From the NCBI GenBank assembly GCA_020746835.1, contig JAGPNK010000004.1, positions 2,294,001 through 2,358,000 of the forward strand: a DNA stretch of 64,000 nt. Direction: 5' to 3'. Shown here in pieces: positions 33,425-45,498 of the stretch. Origin of the DNA: Stachybotrys elegans. Lineage: Eukaryota; Ascomycota; Sordariomycetes; Hypocreales; Stachybotryaceae. The notes below the pieces were generated by a model. It was not told the origin of the DNA, did not search any database, and worked only from the letters and a program-made list of their open reading frames with translations. A program made the position numbers and the translations under genes. Each line of letters begins with the position of its first letter. Positions within the stretch are counted from its first letter, which is position 1.

Positions 33425-36350
33425 TCAGCCCATTAATTGCTTCAGAATGGCATGCACTAAATCTGCCGCAGTCGCCACCAACTGTGGTTGTTAGCATGGT
33501 TCGCGATTCAGAGAGGGGGGTTCTTACAGGTGTGGCATCTCCGATCAGTTCTGATGCCTGTGATACAAAAGTTGCAGTCAGTAGTGACTGGGCGTTTGTC
33601 AATAGTGACAGGATGCCCGAAACGTTCTCCGGAGTGAGGAGCGGCATGACTTCGTCAAGGATGCCCTGGATGTCGATTTGACCAAGAGCTTTGAGAACAG
33701 GCGTAATGAGGTCAAGGAGGGCTCCCAGGTCAATATTGCTAAGCTCGTCGAGCAGTGGCTGGACCTTTTTGAGGAGACCATTAAGATCAAGGCCGCCCAG
33801 GGCTCCGAGTAGTGTCACAGCGCCGCCAATTAGAGTATGTGTCTGGTTGACAAACTGTTGGGTAAGGAGATCGCCAGCATTTTCAACCAATCCGAAGATG
33901 TCGTGCAGAGAATCAGGCGTCAGGTAGGGCTCGATGGCGGCGAAAATGCCCTCAATGTCGAGGTCGCCGAGCGAGTTCAGGATGGGGATGATCTTCTTGA
34001 CCAAGCCTTGGATATCCAATTCGCCCAAGGAGTTGAGGAGAGGAGTCAGTCTCTTCAGCAGACCCGCCAGGTCAATCTCCCCGAGCTGGTCAAGGAGCGG
34101 AGAAACGCGCTTGATTAGGTCTTGGATGTCCAGTTCGCCCAGCATGGCCAGCAAGGGTTGGATTTGGCGGATGAGCCCCTTCAGATCGATATCACCCAAG
34201 GCAGATATGAGAGGGACAGCACCGCCGATGAGCGTGTGAGTTTGGTCAACGAATTCTTTGGTGAGAAGATGTTCGCCATTGCTCAAGAGACCAGTGATGC
34301 CGCGGATACTCTCAGGCGTGAGTAGCGGGCTTACAGCTTGCAGAATGCCCTCGATATCGAGGCTGCCAAGGGTATCTAGTAGCGGCGAAATCTTTTTAAT
34401 CAGGCTGTCCAGATCAAGCTCACTCAGCGAGTTGAGAAGAGGCGCCAGCTGGTCGATGAGTGCCGGTAGGTCGACTTGACTCAACGAAGCAATCAAGGGA
34501 ACAGCGCCGCCGATCAAGGTGTGCGTCTGGTTGACGAACTTGCCCGTCAGAAGATCCTGGGCGTTGCCTAGTAGGTTGACAATACCGCCGACCGACTCCG
34601 AGGTAAGCAGAGGTCTGATGGCTTCAAAGAGGCTCTCGAGGTCAAGCTTGGCGAGCTCGGCTAGGACAGGAGAGATCTGGTCTAGAAGACCTTGCAGATC
34701 GACATCCTTCAGGCTGTCGAGGAGTGGACCGGCGCCGGCAATCAGCGACTTGGTCTGCGAGACAAAGTCTCGTGTCAAGAGGTTCTGCGCGTTACCGAGG
34801 AGACCAACGAGGCCGCGGACGGATTCCTCGGTTAGAAGCGGCTCCAGCGCCTTGAGCAGACCCTCAATGTCGAGGCCGGCGAGCATGTCAAGCAGAGGCT
34901 GTGCGCTCTTGAGGAGACCCTTTAGTCTGCCAACGGTATCCTCGGTGAGGAGAGAGGAAGCGTTGCCGAGGAGTCCAACAAGGGCCTTGATAGAGTCTTC
35001 GCTTAGCAGTGGCTTCAAGGCCTCGAGAAGGCCTTCCAGATCAAGATCAGAAATCATGTCAATCAAGGGTTGCACGCTGGCAAGGATCTTCTTGAGGCTG
35101 TCGACGGTCTCTTTGGTAAGTAACGAGGAGGCATTGTTGAGAAGTCCAACGAGGGCCTTGATGGAGTCTTCGCTTAGCAGCGGCTTCAAGGCCTGAAGGA
35201 GACCTTCCAGGTCCAGCTCAGAAACCATGTCGATCAATGGCTGTGCACTGGCGAGGAGCTTCTTGAGACTATTGACCGTATCTTGCGTGAGCAGTGAAGA
35301 CGCATTCCTCAGTAGACCGACTATGCCTCGCACAGAGTCCTCCGTAAGCAGAGGGCTAATGGCATCGAGCAGGCCTTCAATGTCAATGTCTGACAGCTTG
35401 TCGATGAGCGGCTTGGCAGCGGCGAGAATCTCCTTGAGGCTATTGACAGTATCCTCAGTCAGGAGTGAGCCCGCATTGTTCAAGAGGGCGACGAGTCCCT
35501 TAATGGAGTCTTCAGTCAAAAGAGGCGACAAGGCGTCGAGGATCTGTTCTAGAGGAAGGTCGGCCAGCCTCTCCAGCAGAGGCGCAAGCTCACCAAGCAG
35601 CGGTGAGACGCCCGAGATGAGGGATTGTGTCTGGTTGACGAATCTCGGCGTGAGGAGTGCGGCGCCATTGGTGAGAAGGCCGTCAATCTTGCCCAGGTTC
35701 TGCTCCGTAAGAAGCCCCAGGACCATGCGGACGAGCCCAGCAATGTCGACGTCTTTGATCTGCTCAATGAGACCCTCGAGGTCGAGCTCCCCGACAAGGT
35801 CGAGAAGGGGCCCGGCCTTGGCGATGAGCGCACGCGCCTGGCCGGGGAAGGGGGGTCGGAGCGTCTCGGCCAGGTAGACCATGGCATCGTGCAGGGCCTG
35901 GAGGAACTCAGGGCTGAGGAGATCGGTGATGGCTCCGATGATGCCGCCGATATCACCCAATTGGCCGAGCAGCTTGGTGAGGTCGCCAAGGATGCCACCA
36001 AGATCATCAAGGCCGGGAATCACCAGAGGACCTCCGTCCCACTGCGCCTGATCGCCTTGGTCGGAGCTATCAGAGCCCTGGTCAGGGTTCTGCCCGCCCG
36101 AGTCAGGGCTGGTGCCATTCTGCCGTCGAACAAGAGCGACTTTAGGCCGTCGCTGCTGCTGGAGCTGTAGCTCCTGGTTCTGCCTCAGCAGTGCCGTGAG
36201 CTCCGTGAGGGCGTCTGTGAGCTCCGACTTGGGGACGAGCACGAGGTTCTGCTTGTCCAGGAGCTCCAGCAGCTGGCGCTCCGGCGTCAGGGCATCAGCA
36301 AAGATGCCGACGGGGGCCAGGCCGGCAACGAGGAGTGATGAGAAGCGCAT
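33425..36350 (-). CDS. Secreted 959-residue leucine-rich helical-repeat protein
   Basis: Exons 36350-33528 and 33481-33425. The 46-nt terminal intron (GTAAGA, TGCTAAC branch, CACAG) replaces a divergent reading-through tail with LVATAADLVHAILKQLMG. The ATG at 36350 opens a signal peptide (MRFSSLLVAGLAPVGIFADA); an upstream in-frame ATG at 36413 adds 21 polar residues that would hide it. After a Gln-rich region and a linker (DSGGQNPDQGSDSSDQGDQ), the protein is almost wholly repeats. One unit of about 53 residues is of the type PLLTEDSVRGIVGLLRNASS followed by LLT-x2-TV-x2-LK and PLIDMVSELDLEGLL. One unit of about 21 residues is of the type PLLDQLGEIDLAGLLKRL. Many units carry NA(S/G) or NQT sequons. 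An amphipathic alpha-solenoid or a surface-active coat protein is my inference; no known family is recognised. The long plus-strand frames opposite are shadows. Confidence 0.85.
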
Positions 36351-37775
36351 TGTTGTGGGTGGCTTATCTGGGCATTGACAAGGAGGATGTCGAGGAAGCT
36401 TGGATCCAGGCACTCTGCGAAACAGGCCAGAAACCGCAAAAGCTTAGACAACCTTTGACAGCTTGGAGCTGCAAGCTTGTGGGACTCGATGGGAATAAGA
36501 GCTTCGTCGAGCAGCATATCCATGTCCGCGTCCATCCTCGTCCTCCCCTCACGCCCACTCTCAGGTACCTCGGCACTTACACGAGGGCGTCTTGCTGATG
36601 TGACAATTTCCTCTCTGCTCATCAGATGCCACACCCTTCATCGCAACCACCGCCCAACGAGTTCATTGCCCTGTCTAGACAATAGCTCTTTTTCCCCGCA
36701 CTGGAGCTAGGCGTAGCTCGTGCTTCTAGATCTCCCTCCCCGCTCCCCAAATCCTACGTAGACAGGGACAAGTTTCCCGAACGGGGCAAGATCCCGGGGA
36801 ACCTGGGGTACATACGGGGTACTCGAGGTCCTCTGCCAGTGACTTTCGCGGTGATCCCTGCCTAATGGCCGCATCTCCTCCGCAAGCGCATTACCAACTT
36901 GCGGTAGGAAGGCTCATGGGTGGCTGGTGGCCTCGTGGCATTGCTTTTAGCTGGTGAATCGAGAGCTGTGAGCAGGGGTGGTATGCAGTTCTGCCTTGGC
37001 AAACGCGGAAGCTATCGACGGTGGTCCTCATCACGATGCTTGTCTGTGTGCGCCATCATCTCGCTACCGTACTTTGTGGGTTCCGGTGGCCCGGGGGAAC
37101 AACACGACGATGATCGTGCAAAACGCTCGTGCATACACACTATGGAGAACCAACAGCGGCATCCCTGCCAGTCGAGTGATGCGAAGTCTGGACTGACAGA
37201 TGACCAAAAGGCCTCGCGGGTGGGGAGGGTCGACTGGAACCTTTGCTAGAGCAGCAAACAGTCCCGTCATCAATGTGACTGTCCAGCTGTGATCCATGTA
37301 CACAGCAACAAGATCGAAAGGAAAATGGTTGTCTACCCCGCGAAGTACAAGTTGTATGCTGGAATTGGTCGCGTGACTCACACGTCGATCTCAGCGACGG
37401 TCTTGACGTGTCCTGTTGCGACAATGGAGGGTATGACCGTGAGTAACCGAAAGTTAATTTTGCTTTCCCGCACCTGTTTCTCGTAGATTTTGCTATGGTC
37501 GATAAGCTTAAGCTAAACTGCCTTGCATCGCCAAGTTTTAGATACGTTAAGCACGCCATGTATGTTATGCGCCGCCTTGCGCGGCCGTTTCCGTCCTGTT
37601 GTGATCTGCAACAAGTGGGTGTTGGGAGATTGCAGCTACTCCCCATCTCTCCGTAGAGATAATTGAACACTGGGTCAAATTCATACTATATGTTACTGAC
37701 ATTGCAGACAGAAAGTGTAAGTCGGACGCCTGGATAAGTCTGCTACACCAACCTCCATCCGATTCATGCCATAGT
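36351..37775. other. Intergenic, no gene seen (1.4 kb)
   Basis: Upstream of the secreted repeat protein and downstream of the cyclodeaminase gene. Several short frames are present, none with motifs or plausible exon joins. Confidence 0.5.
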
Positions 37776-38780
37776 TTACAAGTCACCGACATCCATCCCA
37801 ATCTTCCTCTCTCGCGCCATTGCCAGCACTTCGCCTGCCGTGACGAGGTCCATGACAGCAAGCCCAACACACTTGAATATATGGCTACCTGGCCCTGACG
37901 TGACGCTGTCAAACTGAGACACGTCGCCTACCTCGACCAGCTGGTCTGCTGTGACTCCCGCTTTGATGAGCTCGCCGGCCTCGATCAGGCAGCTGTCCTT
38001 GGAGTCTACCAGTATCTTGCCACCCGAGAGCAGCGTTTCCGAGTCAATTTCCTGCATCTTGGGCTTATAAGACCCAATGAGGGAGATGAATCGTGCCTTC
38101 TCGCCCAGGTATGAGCGGGGGAAATGGGGTGTCGTGGCTGGCGTGCAGCAGAAGATGGCATCTGATACTGCAAGACATGCTTGTAGTTGCGTTTCATAGT
38201 CTGGTGATGTCTTGAGTAGCACATCAAACTTGACAGTCGGATACTTCCCACGCAGGGAAGGAAACAGCCCTTCCATGCCGCGCGCCGATTTTCGGTTCAC
38301 GACGGTGACGTTTGTGATGCCCTCCCGCAGAAGCAAGGCAAGTCGAATATGCCACTCGGCCTGCTTCCCAGCCCCAAACACAACAATGCGCCCCGTCTGC
38401 TGCGGAAACCTCTCAAAGGGAATCATCGAGGCGAGAGCGGTGCGAAAGGCCGTCAACTCCTCGGCGTTGATGAGGCCAATGAGCTTTCCGTCGGGCTCGA
38501 AGACATTGATGCACCCCTTGACGCCGCCCGCGCTCACCGTGACAATCTTTATGGCCGTCTGGGCGCCGGTCGAGCATGGCATGAAGATGGACGTGTTGCC
38601 CTGCTCGGTGGCGATGACTTCTCGCTGGGGCTGGTGCACCTTGGCCGCATTGCTGGTGCCTGAGTTGGAGGCGCTGTATTGCTGGAGGACCTGGTGCAGG
38701 CTCTTGAGGAGCTTTAGGCAGTCGTCTCGGGAGAGGCTGCGGAGGAGCGTCTCAATGTCTGGGTCCTTGAGGATCAACAT
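37776..38780 (-). CDS. Ornithine cyclodeaminase / mu-crystallin family protein
   Basis: Single exon, 334 residues, normal family length. The Rossmann motif VFGAGKQAEWHI lies near residue 133. Family-typical stretches are KIVTVSAGGVKGCINVFEPD, LTAFRTALAS, FCCTPATTPHF and VGDVSQFDS. Known activities of the family include NAD(P)-dependent ornithine cyclodeamination to proline, ketimine reduction and alanine dehydrogenation; which applies here cannot be told. No signal peptide is seen. The intronless structure is common for this family in fungi. Confidence 0.92.
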   Translation of the reverse strand: MLILKDPDIETLLRSLSRDDCLKLLKSLHQVLQQYSASNSGTSNAAKVHQPQREVIATEQGNTSIFMPCSTGAQTAIKIVTVSAGGVKGCINVFEPDGKLIGLINAEELTAFRTALASMIPFERFPQQTGRIVVFGAGKQAEWHIRLALLLREGITNVTVVNRKSARGMEGLFPSLRGKYPTVKFDVLLKTSPDYETQLQACLAVSDAIFCCTPATTPHFPRSYLGEKARFISLIGSYKPKMQEIDSETLLSGGKILVDSKDSCLIEAGELIKAGVTADQLVEVGDVSQFDSVTSGPGSHIFKCVGLAVMDLVTAGEVLAMARERKIGMDVGDL

Positions 38781-39352
38781 TTTGCAAGCTTGCTGCTCTT
38801 GGAATGGCCTGTGTATCGAATTCCAAATCGCGCATCAGCTATCGTCGTCTGTTGTTAAGGAGGGCGTAGGTGCGACGATACGAAAAGCCGGACTTGGACG
38901 GTGCGGAGAGGCGCCACAAATTCAGCCGGTCTCGGCGACGGCGTGGTCCTCCACTAATCATTGATAAGGCTCACGTCAAGAAGAGACGCAATTTCTCGAT
39001 TGTACGGAGTATAGAATTATCATGGCTGTAATGGAGTAACGGTGGTGTCCATTGACAGTTGGAGTTTGGTTGTGTGAACCATGAATTCGAGGGGCGCAAG
39101 GTTTTCCTGAAACCTCACCAGCATGGGATAAGATAATAATAATCGAGCAACATTCATCAGTAATCGGAAGACAAGTAGACAAGAGACCGAGTTGCACAGT
39201 TTGGAGCATTGACGTTGCCGGCCGTGCTGAATCTTTGTCTCAAACAAGTCCTGAGGCCATCACCCTACATAGTCTCAGAGTTGGTAAAAGGCAAATAATT
39301 AAGTTCAAGTTAAATCGTCTATCTGCTGAGAAATATAAAGAGGAAAACGCCG
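38781..39352. other. Intergenic, no gene seen
   Basis: Upstream of the cyclodeaminase gene and 3' flank of the nucleoside-hydrolase-like gene. No motif is recognised. Confidence 0.55.
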
Positions 39353-40799
39353 CTATCCCACCGCAACCGCGTCTGGATTCCCATACTGCAACGCCCATAG
39401 TAACCCGCTCGCCTCTGATGAAGACAAAGACTTGCTGCCCCCCATATCGTATATCGGAATGCCCGAATCGCTCGGGTGCAGGAGCAGCGTCTCATCCTGT
39501 GCCATAATCTCTACAAACCCCGTCTTGCAGCCCATGTACCCCGGGACGAGCGCGCACAGAAAGGCCGTCAGATCCGGCATCGAGTACGCCTTGTCCGAGT
39601 AGTTCTTCTCTATCGTCACGTTCTTGGAGGCAATGGCTAGCGGGCTCTCGCGGCAGTTGAAGCCTAGGATCCGCTTCCCGAGGCGCAGGCCGCCGTTGCC
39701 TTGGAGGCCGAGCACCGAGTAGGTTATGCTCTGCGCTGTTTGCGAGGGGACGATGGTGAAGCTTTTAAACTCGGTGTGGTGGCCCAGGACGAATTTGGCC
39801 GCTTTTTTGTTCAGGGCGATATTAAACTGTGTAGGAAATAGATTTGCCGATAAATCCGAGGACCCCTAGTCGATGGTGAGTGAGTGGTTTGGTCAAGATT
39901 TTGCGAAGCTGGGGATGGGCACGTACCGCTTGGATATTGCATTGTATTCGCGGCGCAACGCCTGCATCAATAAATTTTCTGAGGATCCTCAGAGAGGAAC
40001 CGCCGAAGAACCGCACGTTAGTCGCTTTAGCGACATCCTGGCAGAGCTTCTCAAACTGCAGCGACTGCACCGAAACGTGCGGGTTCCGGGCCTTCTGCTT
40101 GCTGGCGATGCACTCTCTATACCAGCCGCGCAGGCTGTCTACGCGCTGGGGATACGACTGCTGCATTATCCTCTGATACGTGGCGAGCTCGTCCTCGTCG
40201 CGGTTGATGAGCTCCTCGTGGTGGTGCATGTTGAGGTTGACGGGGTTCTCAATCTCCTCGAGCGTGTCCAGGTCCACAAACACCTCTGTGGAAGACGTAT
40301 ACGACCAGCCGGCAAGGCACTCTGCAAAATCCCAGGCCATGAGGTTACCGTGTAGCTGGGCGTCCTCCTTGGGGCCGTAGGCGGGCTTGACGGCCAGCTG
40401 CAGCTATTTCCCACATTCCAGTCAGCGCGGGGTTCCTGACAAAAAGAGAGCGCGAGGGAAAAAATGAGGCTGTCGCAAAAAAAGGATCAAACATACTAGG
40501 CTGCGCTCCTCAGCATCAATGTCTGATATACTATCCACGTCGTGCTGGTCCAAGAGGCCGCCGAGCAGCAGTTTAAATGGGTTGCCTCTAGAGGCGAAAT
40601 ACTTTTGCAGCAACGCCTTGCAGCGCGCAATCTGATCGGGCGTCATGTCTAGACCAAGGGATACCTGGCGCGGCTCGAGAATCCATACCACGCGCGTCGC
40701 AGCTCTCTTGTTGGTGGCTCGCGCCAGGGCCAAGGCGGCGGCCAGGTTATCCGAGTCGATGAAGTCATTATAAAATATCACGAGGTTGTCTGCCGCCAT
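39353..40799 (-). CDS. Nucleoside-hydrolase-like (IUNH fold) protein
   Basis: Exons 40799-40497, 40403-39927, 39826-39353; 417 residues. The N-terminus VIFYNDFIDSDNLAAALALA occupies the place of the IUNH DxDxxxDD calcium/ribose motif but keeps only part of the aspartates. FNIALNKKAAKFVLGHHTEF corresponds to the FNI.nDPeAA segment of the family. The C-terminal MPDLTAFLCALVP resembles the last conserved block. Known IUNH enzymes split the N-glycosidic bond of ribonucleosides. The degenerate aspartates make catalysis doubtful, so a related fold with other activity is possible. No signal peptide. Intron 2 is 100 nt, longer than most here. Confidence 0.65.
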
Positions 40800-41909
40800 G
40801 GTCTCTGTGCTTGCAAAGTAATGGTGATGGCGATGATGGAGTTCTTGGGGATGTGACGCAAAGAGGGGAATGGATATGCGCTGATTGCCTAGTGTGAGAT
40901 GCGAGCGTCAGCCTTATCCTTATTCCCATCCAATAATGGGCTTTTTTTTCCCTCCCCAATGTCATGGTTGCGCAGCGCAGGCAAAAATTGCATGCCAATG
41001 ATGCACAGCCCCCTTGATAAGCTGCCTTGTGAGTCGCCTCGCAACACCATGAAAGGAAACCCACATATCTTGCCGCAGTCCATTTGCCGTCTTCCCGTGC
41101 AAGCCATGAGTTGCTAATCACAATCACATCTCGTTTGCCTAGAACAGAGGAAGCATCTAGGCATACTTCAGGCATTCACTCTTCTTACAAAGTTATATCA
41201 CGCAATCGCAGAATGATAAAAGGAAAATAAGAATAATAAAAATCGAAGCAATATATTCGCAAGAAACAAGTCACTACAGAGAACAGGCCAAATTGTTATT
41301 TCTGGAAATACCAACATGTTCCTATGACAGAGTGAACAAGAACAGAATAGCAATGCCAAGACTATCACCAAAAATCCACGATAAGCCAATCTGGGTGGAG
41401 GGGCATCGAGGGGTAATTTTAAATGGACGCTTACCCTAGACCACGGCATATTTTCTCGACAAACTCACTTCCATTCCATCTGCCTCCAGCCATACAGGCA
41501 TCACAGTCCGAAATATTCCTCGAGACTTTATAAAATAGCGCAGCGACTTAACTCATTCTGGGGCTATTTCCGGCACCAGATTACGCATTGTTGAACAAAC
41601 AGCATCATGGCAGCCATACCGTATGTACTTGGACGTAACGGCATTGTTTGACTTTTGTTCTCACTACTGTGGGTGGTCAACCGTCTATTCGCATGGGCCG
41701 CTCGCCCTCGCCCATTTCTATTCATACTTTCTCTGCACCTGATCTATTAGTACAAAATGGAATTGACAACGTGCAACGTGGCCTGCTTTCATGGTTCATA
41801 TACTCGACTACCCTACAAAAGCTGACAGTCAGCTCGTTATCAAATCTCATATCCCTCATTCACTTTTATCCTTTTGAACCCATTTCTTTATTTGACATCC
41901 TGTTTACAT
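40800..41909. other. Intergenic, no gene seen (1.1 kb)
   Basis: Between the start of the nucleoside-hydrolase-like gene and the stop of LYS1. A possible start-plus-donor (ATGGCAGCCATACC then GTATGT near 41607) finds no convincing second exon. Confidence 0.5.
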
Positions 41910-43305
41910 CTATGCAATTTCGGCAACCTTCTCCTTAAACACCTTCTCCGCTCGCGTCCACACGCCCTCCGTGTCGCGCTTGTCCAGGGTGAGCAGCGTG
42001 GGCAGCAGGCCGGCAGAGTACTCGTCGCTGGCCTCGCGAGCAATGAGGGTCGGGAGGTGGTCGATGGCAATGATTCGCACCTGGGGGTCCTGCTCCAGCG
42101 GCTTCGACGTCGCCAGCGTGGGGTTCTCAAAGTCGCTCCACGTCGAGTACAGGGGGACGGGGTTCGAGGGCGAGTTGGGGTCGCAGGACACGTCGGCAAT
42201 GACGCGCAGGCGCCTGCCGGGCACGTTGAGCGAGTCGAAGGTGACAAAGGGAGGGACGGGCGCGGCGCCGAGGAAGACGCAGTTGACAAAGATGTCCGAC
42301 TCTGTAAAGCCAGTGTTAGTCTCGAACGCGCAAGGCAAATCGGGGCGACGTACGGGCAATCTCGGGGAATGGGCCACCCTTCTTGGTCTCGGCCAGGTCC
42401 CACTTCAGGATATTCTCCTGGCCGACCTGGCGACAGAATTCGGTAGCGCCCCTTCCGCAACGGCCAAGAGCTCCGATGATGATGATCTGCGGGGGCTGGC
42501 CGTTGGCCTTGATGGCAGGCTCAAGAGCAGCCTTGACGTAGTCGATGAGGGCTTGGGCGTTGTCGAACATGGGGACAGGGCCCTGGGGGGTATCGGGATG
42601 CAGTAGCTGATGGGCCCAGTTGTACAAGGCCAATGCGGCACTACGCGACAGAGTCAGCACAACCACAACCACAACCACAACCACCAGAGAGGACGCCCAG
42701 AGCACCTACCCAGCATATCCTGCACTGTAGCCAAAGGCGCTCACGCGAGCGCCGTTCTCATGGCACAGAAACTCAAGGTCGTAGAGGGTACCGCCTCCCT
42801 GCTTGAAGCGGTTGAGCCAGATCTCGTGGCCGGTTTGCTTCTGTAGACAGAGCTCGCATTAGCCACGGAGCACGAAGGCAACATCAACAGCAGCATCGTA
42901 CCTTGAAGATGTGGTGGAAGGTGACGTGGGTGTGAGGGAGAGGAGCCTCGACGTCGGGGAGCTCCTTGAGGCCGAGGATGATGGTGTCGTGAGGCGCATC
43001 CTTCCACGAGCCCGTGGGGACGAGCTCAGCGCCAACAGCCTCGTACTCGGCGTCCTTGTAGATGCGGTCGGAGGATCGCTCGACGCGGACGACGTAGCCA
43101 GCGTCGAGAAGGGCCTTGGCGCCGTCGGGGGACACTGTTTTGCGGCATCAATTAGCCCTCTGCGGTGTGCGGTGTGCGGCGTGTCGAGCTGGAATGACGG
43201 TGGGATGGCGGGGGAGGGGCAATTTCGTCGCAGGCTTTTCGACTTACGAGGCGAGCGGCGCTCAAAGGGCTTGGTCTCAGCCCGCAATTGGATGACGGTA
43301 GGCAT
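41910..43305 (-). CDS. LYS1: Saccharopine dehydrogenase (NAD+, L-lysine-forming)
   Basis: Exons 43305-43248, 43134-42902, 42840-42710, 42640-42354, 42301-41910; 366 residues against about 373 in yeast Lys1. The start is MPTVIQLRAETKPFERRSP. Further conserved runs are IILGLKELPD, HHIFKKQTGHEIWLNRFKQG, IIIIGALGRCGRGA (nucleotide-binding loop), ESDIFVNCVFLG and RIIAIDHLPTLIAREAS. It performs the last step of the fungal alpha-aminoadipate pathway: saccharopine to lysine and 2-oxoglutarate. Usually cytosolic or peroxisomal; no clear C-terminal PTS1 is seen. Intron 3 holds a (CAACCA)n-type microsatellite (42661-42684). Confidence 0.95.
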
Positions 43306-43890
43306 GGCGAGGGCGTGTGTAGGCTGGCGCGACGTTGAGGCGGTGTAACGAAGGGAGAAGAGATGGATTTGGAGGTGTGCAGGAACTGTCTTTTTTTTAT
43401 TTTTTATTTTATTTTTTTGACTCAGTTTCTGGCCGAAGTCGTTGGTATGGCTGACGCACAGCAAAACAGCGAATGAGCGGGAAGGAACAGCGTCACAGAG
43501 CTGCTAGCCCGGATAGGCAAGGCGTGTTCCAGCCACTGGGGCTTCCACAGCTGCGCCGACAAATCAGAGCAAGAAGCAGCGCACGCCGCCACGACGATAT
43601 CGATAACGGCTCTTCTCTCCAGAATCCTTCTTCCGTTATCGCAACAGACAGTCAGAGCATGCGGGATTTCTCCATTCACAGCCTCCGCCTGGTCCCTTCA
43701 GACCCTTCAAGGACTTTCCCAAAATGGGCATCCCGGCCTCCACTTGCACACCGAGCGTTTGCTGCCCATTATTTGGGATCGTAAAATGTGGTTGTGGGAG
43801 ATTTATAAAGTACGGCTGGGGAAAGTTCTCATCAACAAATTCAAGGCATTCTCAATACAAATCCGTTTTATGCCAATACAAATTCAGTGT
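43306..43890. other. Divergent promoter region of LYS1 and the sugar porter
   Basis: A T-rich tract (43390-43420) lies about 90-110 bp upstream of the LYS1 start, on the plus strand. No gene is recognised in the interval. Confidence 0.5.
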
Positions 43891-45498
43891 ATGAAAGCGT
43901 CGACCATGAATCTCTTGCGATGGCCGCTGTACCTCCGGGCGTGCTTGATAGCTTCCTCTGCCGGTGTCTTGTTCGGGTAAGACATCGATGCCGCATTGAC
44001 AGACCTCGAGACTTACTATTTCCAGCCTTGATACCGGAAGTATTGGACCAGTAACATCCATGCCGGTGTTTGAAGATGCCTTTGGCCACTTTTCCCCGAC
44101 AATGCACGGTGTAATCGTCTCCTCCCTGCTCATCACCGGAGCCCTGGCCGCCCTGTTTGCCGGAATTTTTGCCGATCGCTATGGCCATGTCCGTTTGATC
44201 ATCATTGGCACCGCCGTCTACAGCATCGGTGCTGCGATAGAGTGCTCTTCTTTTATACTGGGCGTTCTCGTCCTCGGCCGGCTCATCAAAGGCCTTGGGC
44301 TGGGCCTCTTTCTGAGCAACATTTACGTCCAGACGTCAGAGCTCTCTCCCCGACGCATTCGCGGCATCATGACGGCCGTCCCTCAATTCGCCATTGCGTC
44401 GGGAATTGTTATGGGATACTTCATCTGTTACGGTTGCGCCCGCCTTCAGCCCTCCTCACTTGCATGGAGGCTCCCCATTGCCATCGCATCCGCATTGGGT
44501 TTTGGTGTCTCCGTCAACTCGTGCTTTCTCCCGCCTTCTCCTCGCTGGCTGATTAGAAAGGGGAGATATGCCGAAGCGCGGCGAGTCCTCAGCATTCTGG
44601 ATCTCGACCCGGCGGAACAGGAGGAGCTGCTGACCGAATGCCTCGACGTAGATCACGTTCAAGTCACCGAACCGACCCTCCTCCAAGCCCTCAGAGAGAC
44701 ATTTCGCGAGTTTCGCGAAGCATTCAAACCCCCTTTCCGACGGGGCACCGCGTTTGGCTGCTTCATCATGGCCTTTCAACAGTTCAGTGGCATCGACGGT
44801 GTGCTTTACTATGCCCCGATCCTCTTTACGCAAGCCGGTTTGCAGGGTGGACAAGCCACTCTGCTCGCATCTGGCGGAACAGCGCTGGTAATTCTTATCG
44901 TCACAGTCCCTGCCACACTCATGGCCGACCGGTGGGACCGAAGAACGTCGAGTATTCTCGGAGGCATTGGCCAAGCAACCCTGATGATCATCATTGGGTG
45001 CATGTACGCCGCAGGCCTTGTTGGCGACCAGCGCAACGCTGGTACGTGGGTCGTCATCATCTCCATCTACGTGTACACCTTCATCTTCAACGGGACCTGG
45101 GCTATTGCCTTTCGAACGTTCCTCGTGGAAAGTCTCCCACGCAAGACGAGAAGCAGTGCTGCTAGTCTCGCACAGGCCTCTAACTGGGTGAGTCTGCCTC
45201 AATGCCCGAGAAAACTGTTCACATCTAACATGTCCAGGTGGCCAACTATCTGGTGGCACTAATCACCCCTTTGCTGCTGGCTCGGTCCACCTTTGGCGCA
45301 TACTTTCTGTTCGCCGGGTGCACCATTTTCTGCACGATCCTGGTTATAATTTTCATGACGGAAACACGGGGCCATAGCCTGGAAGAGATTGAACGGATGT
45401 ACTTGGAGAAAAGCGCCAGGAGACACGGTACTCTTGCACAGACCGAGCTGGGAGTCCTGACATCGCAGGGCAATGCATCTGCAACGGATGGACGATGA
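43891..45498 (+). CDS. MFS sugar porter
   Basis: Exons 43891-43976, 44026-45187, 45238-45498; 502 residues from the ATG at 43891. In-frame ATGs at 43870 and 43906 are alternatives. Sugar-porter signatures are FGLDTGSIGPV in helix 1, FADRYGHVR after helix 2, GRLIKGLGLGLFLSNIYV then QTSELSPRRIRG (PROSITE type 2 signature), FQQFSGIDGVLYYAP in helix 7 (QQxSG..xYY) and PRKTRSS with TETRGHSLEEIE at the C-terminus. It is a plasma-membrane transporter of hexoses or related polyols; the substrate is unknown. Confidence 0.93.

Noticed and set aside
33690..35877. Several 60-225 residue plus-strand frames
   Set aside because: They are antisense shadows of the repetitive secreted protein, with Ser/Arg-rich composition and no start context.
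41595..41640. Possible first exon (ATGGCAGCCATACC then GTATGT) upstream of the LYS1 3' end
   Set aside because: No second exon with a compatible frame or recognisable motif was found before the LYS1 stop.
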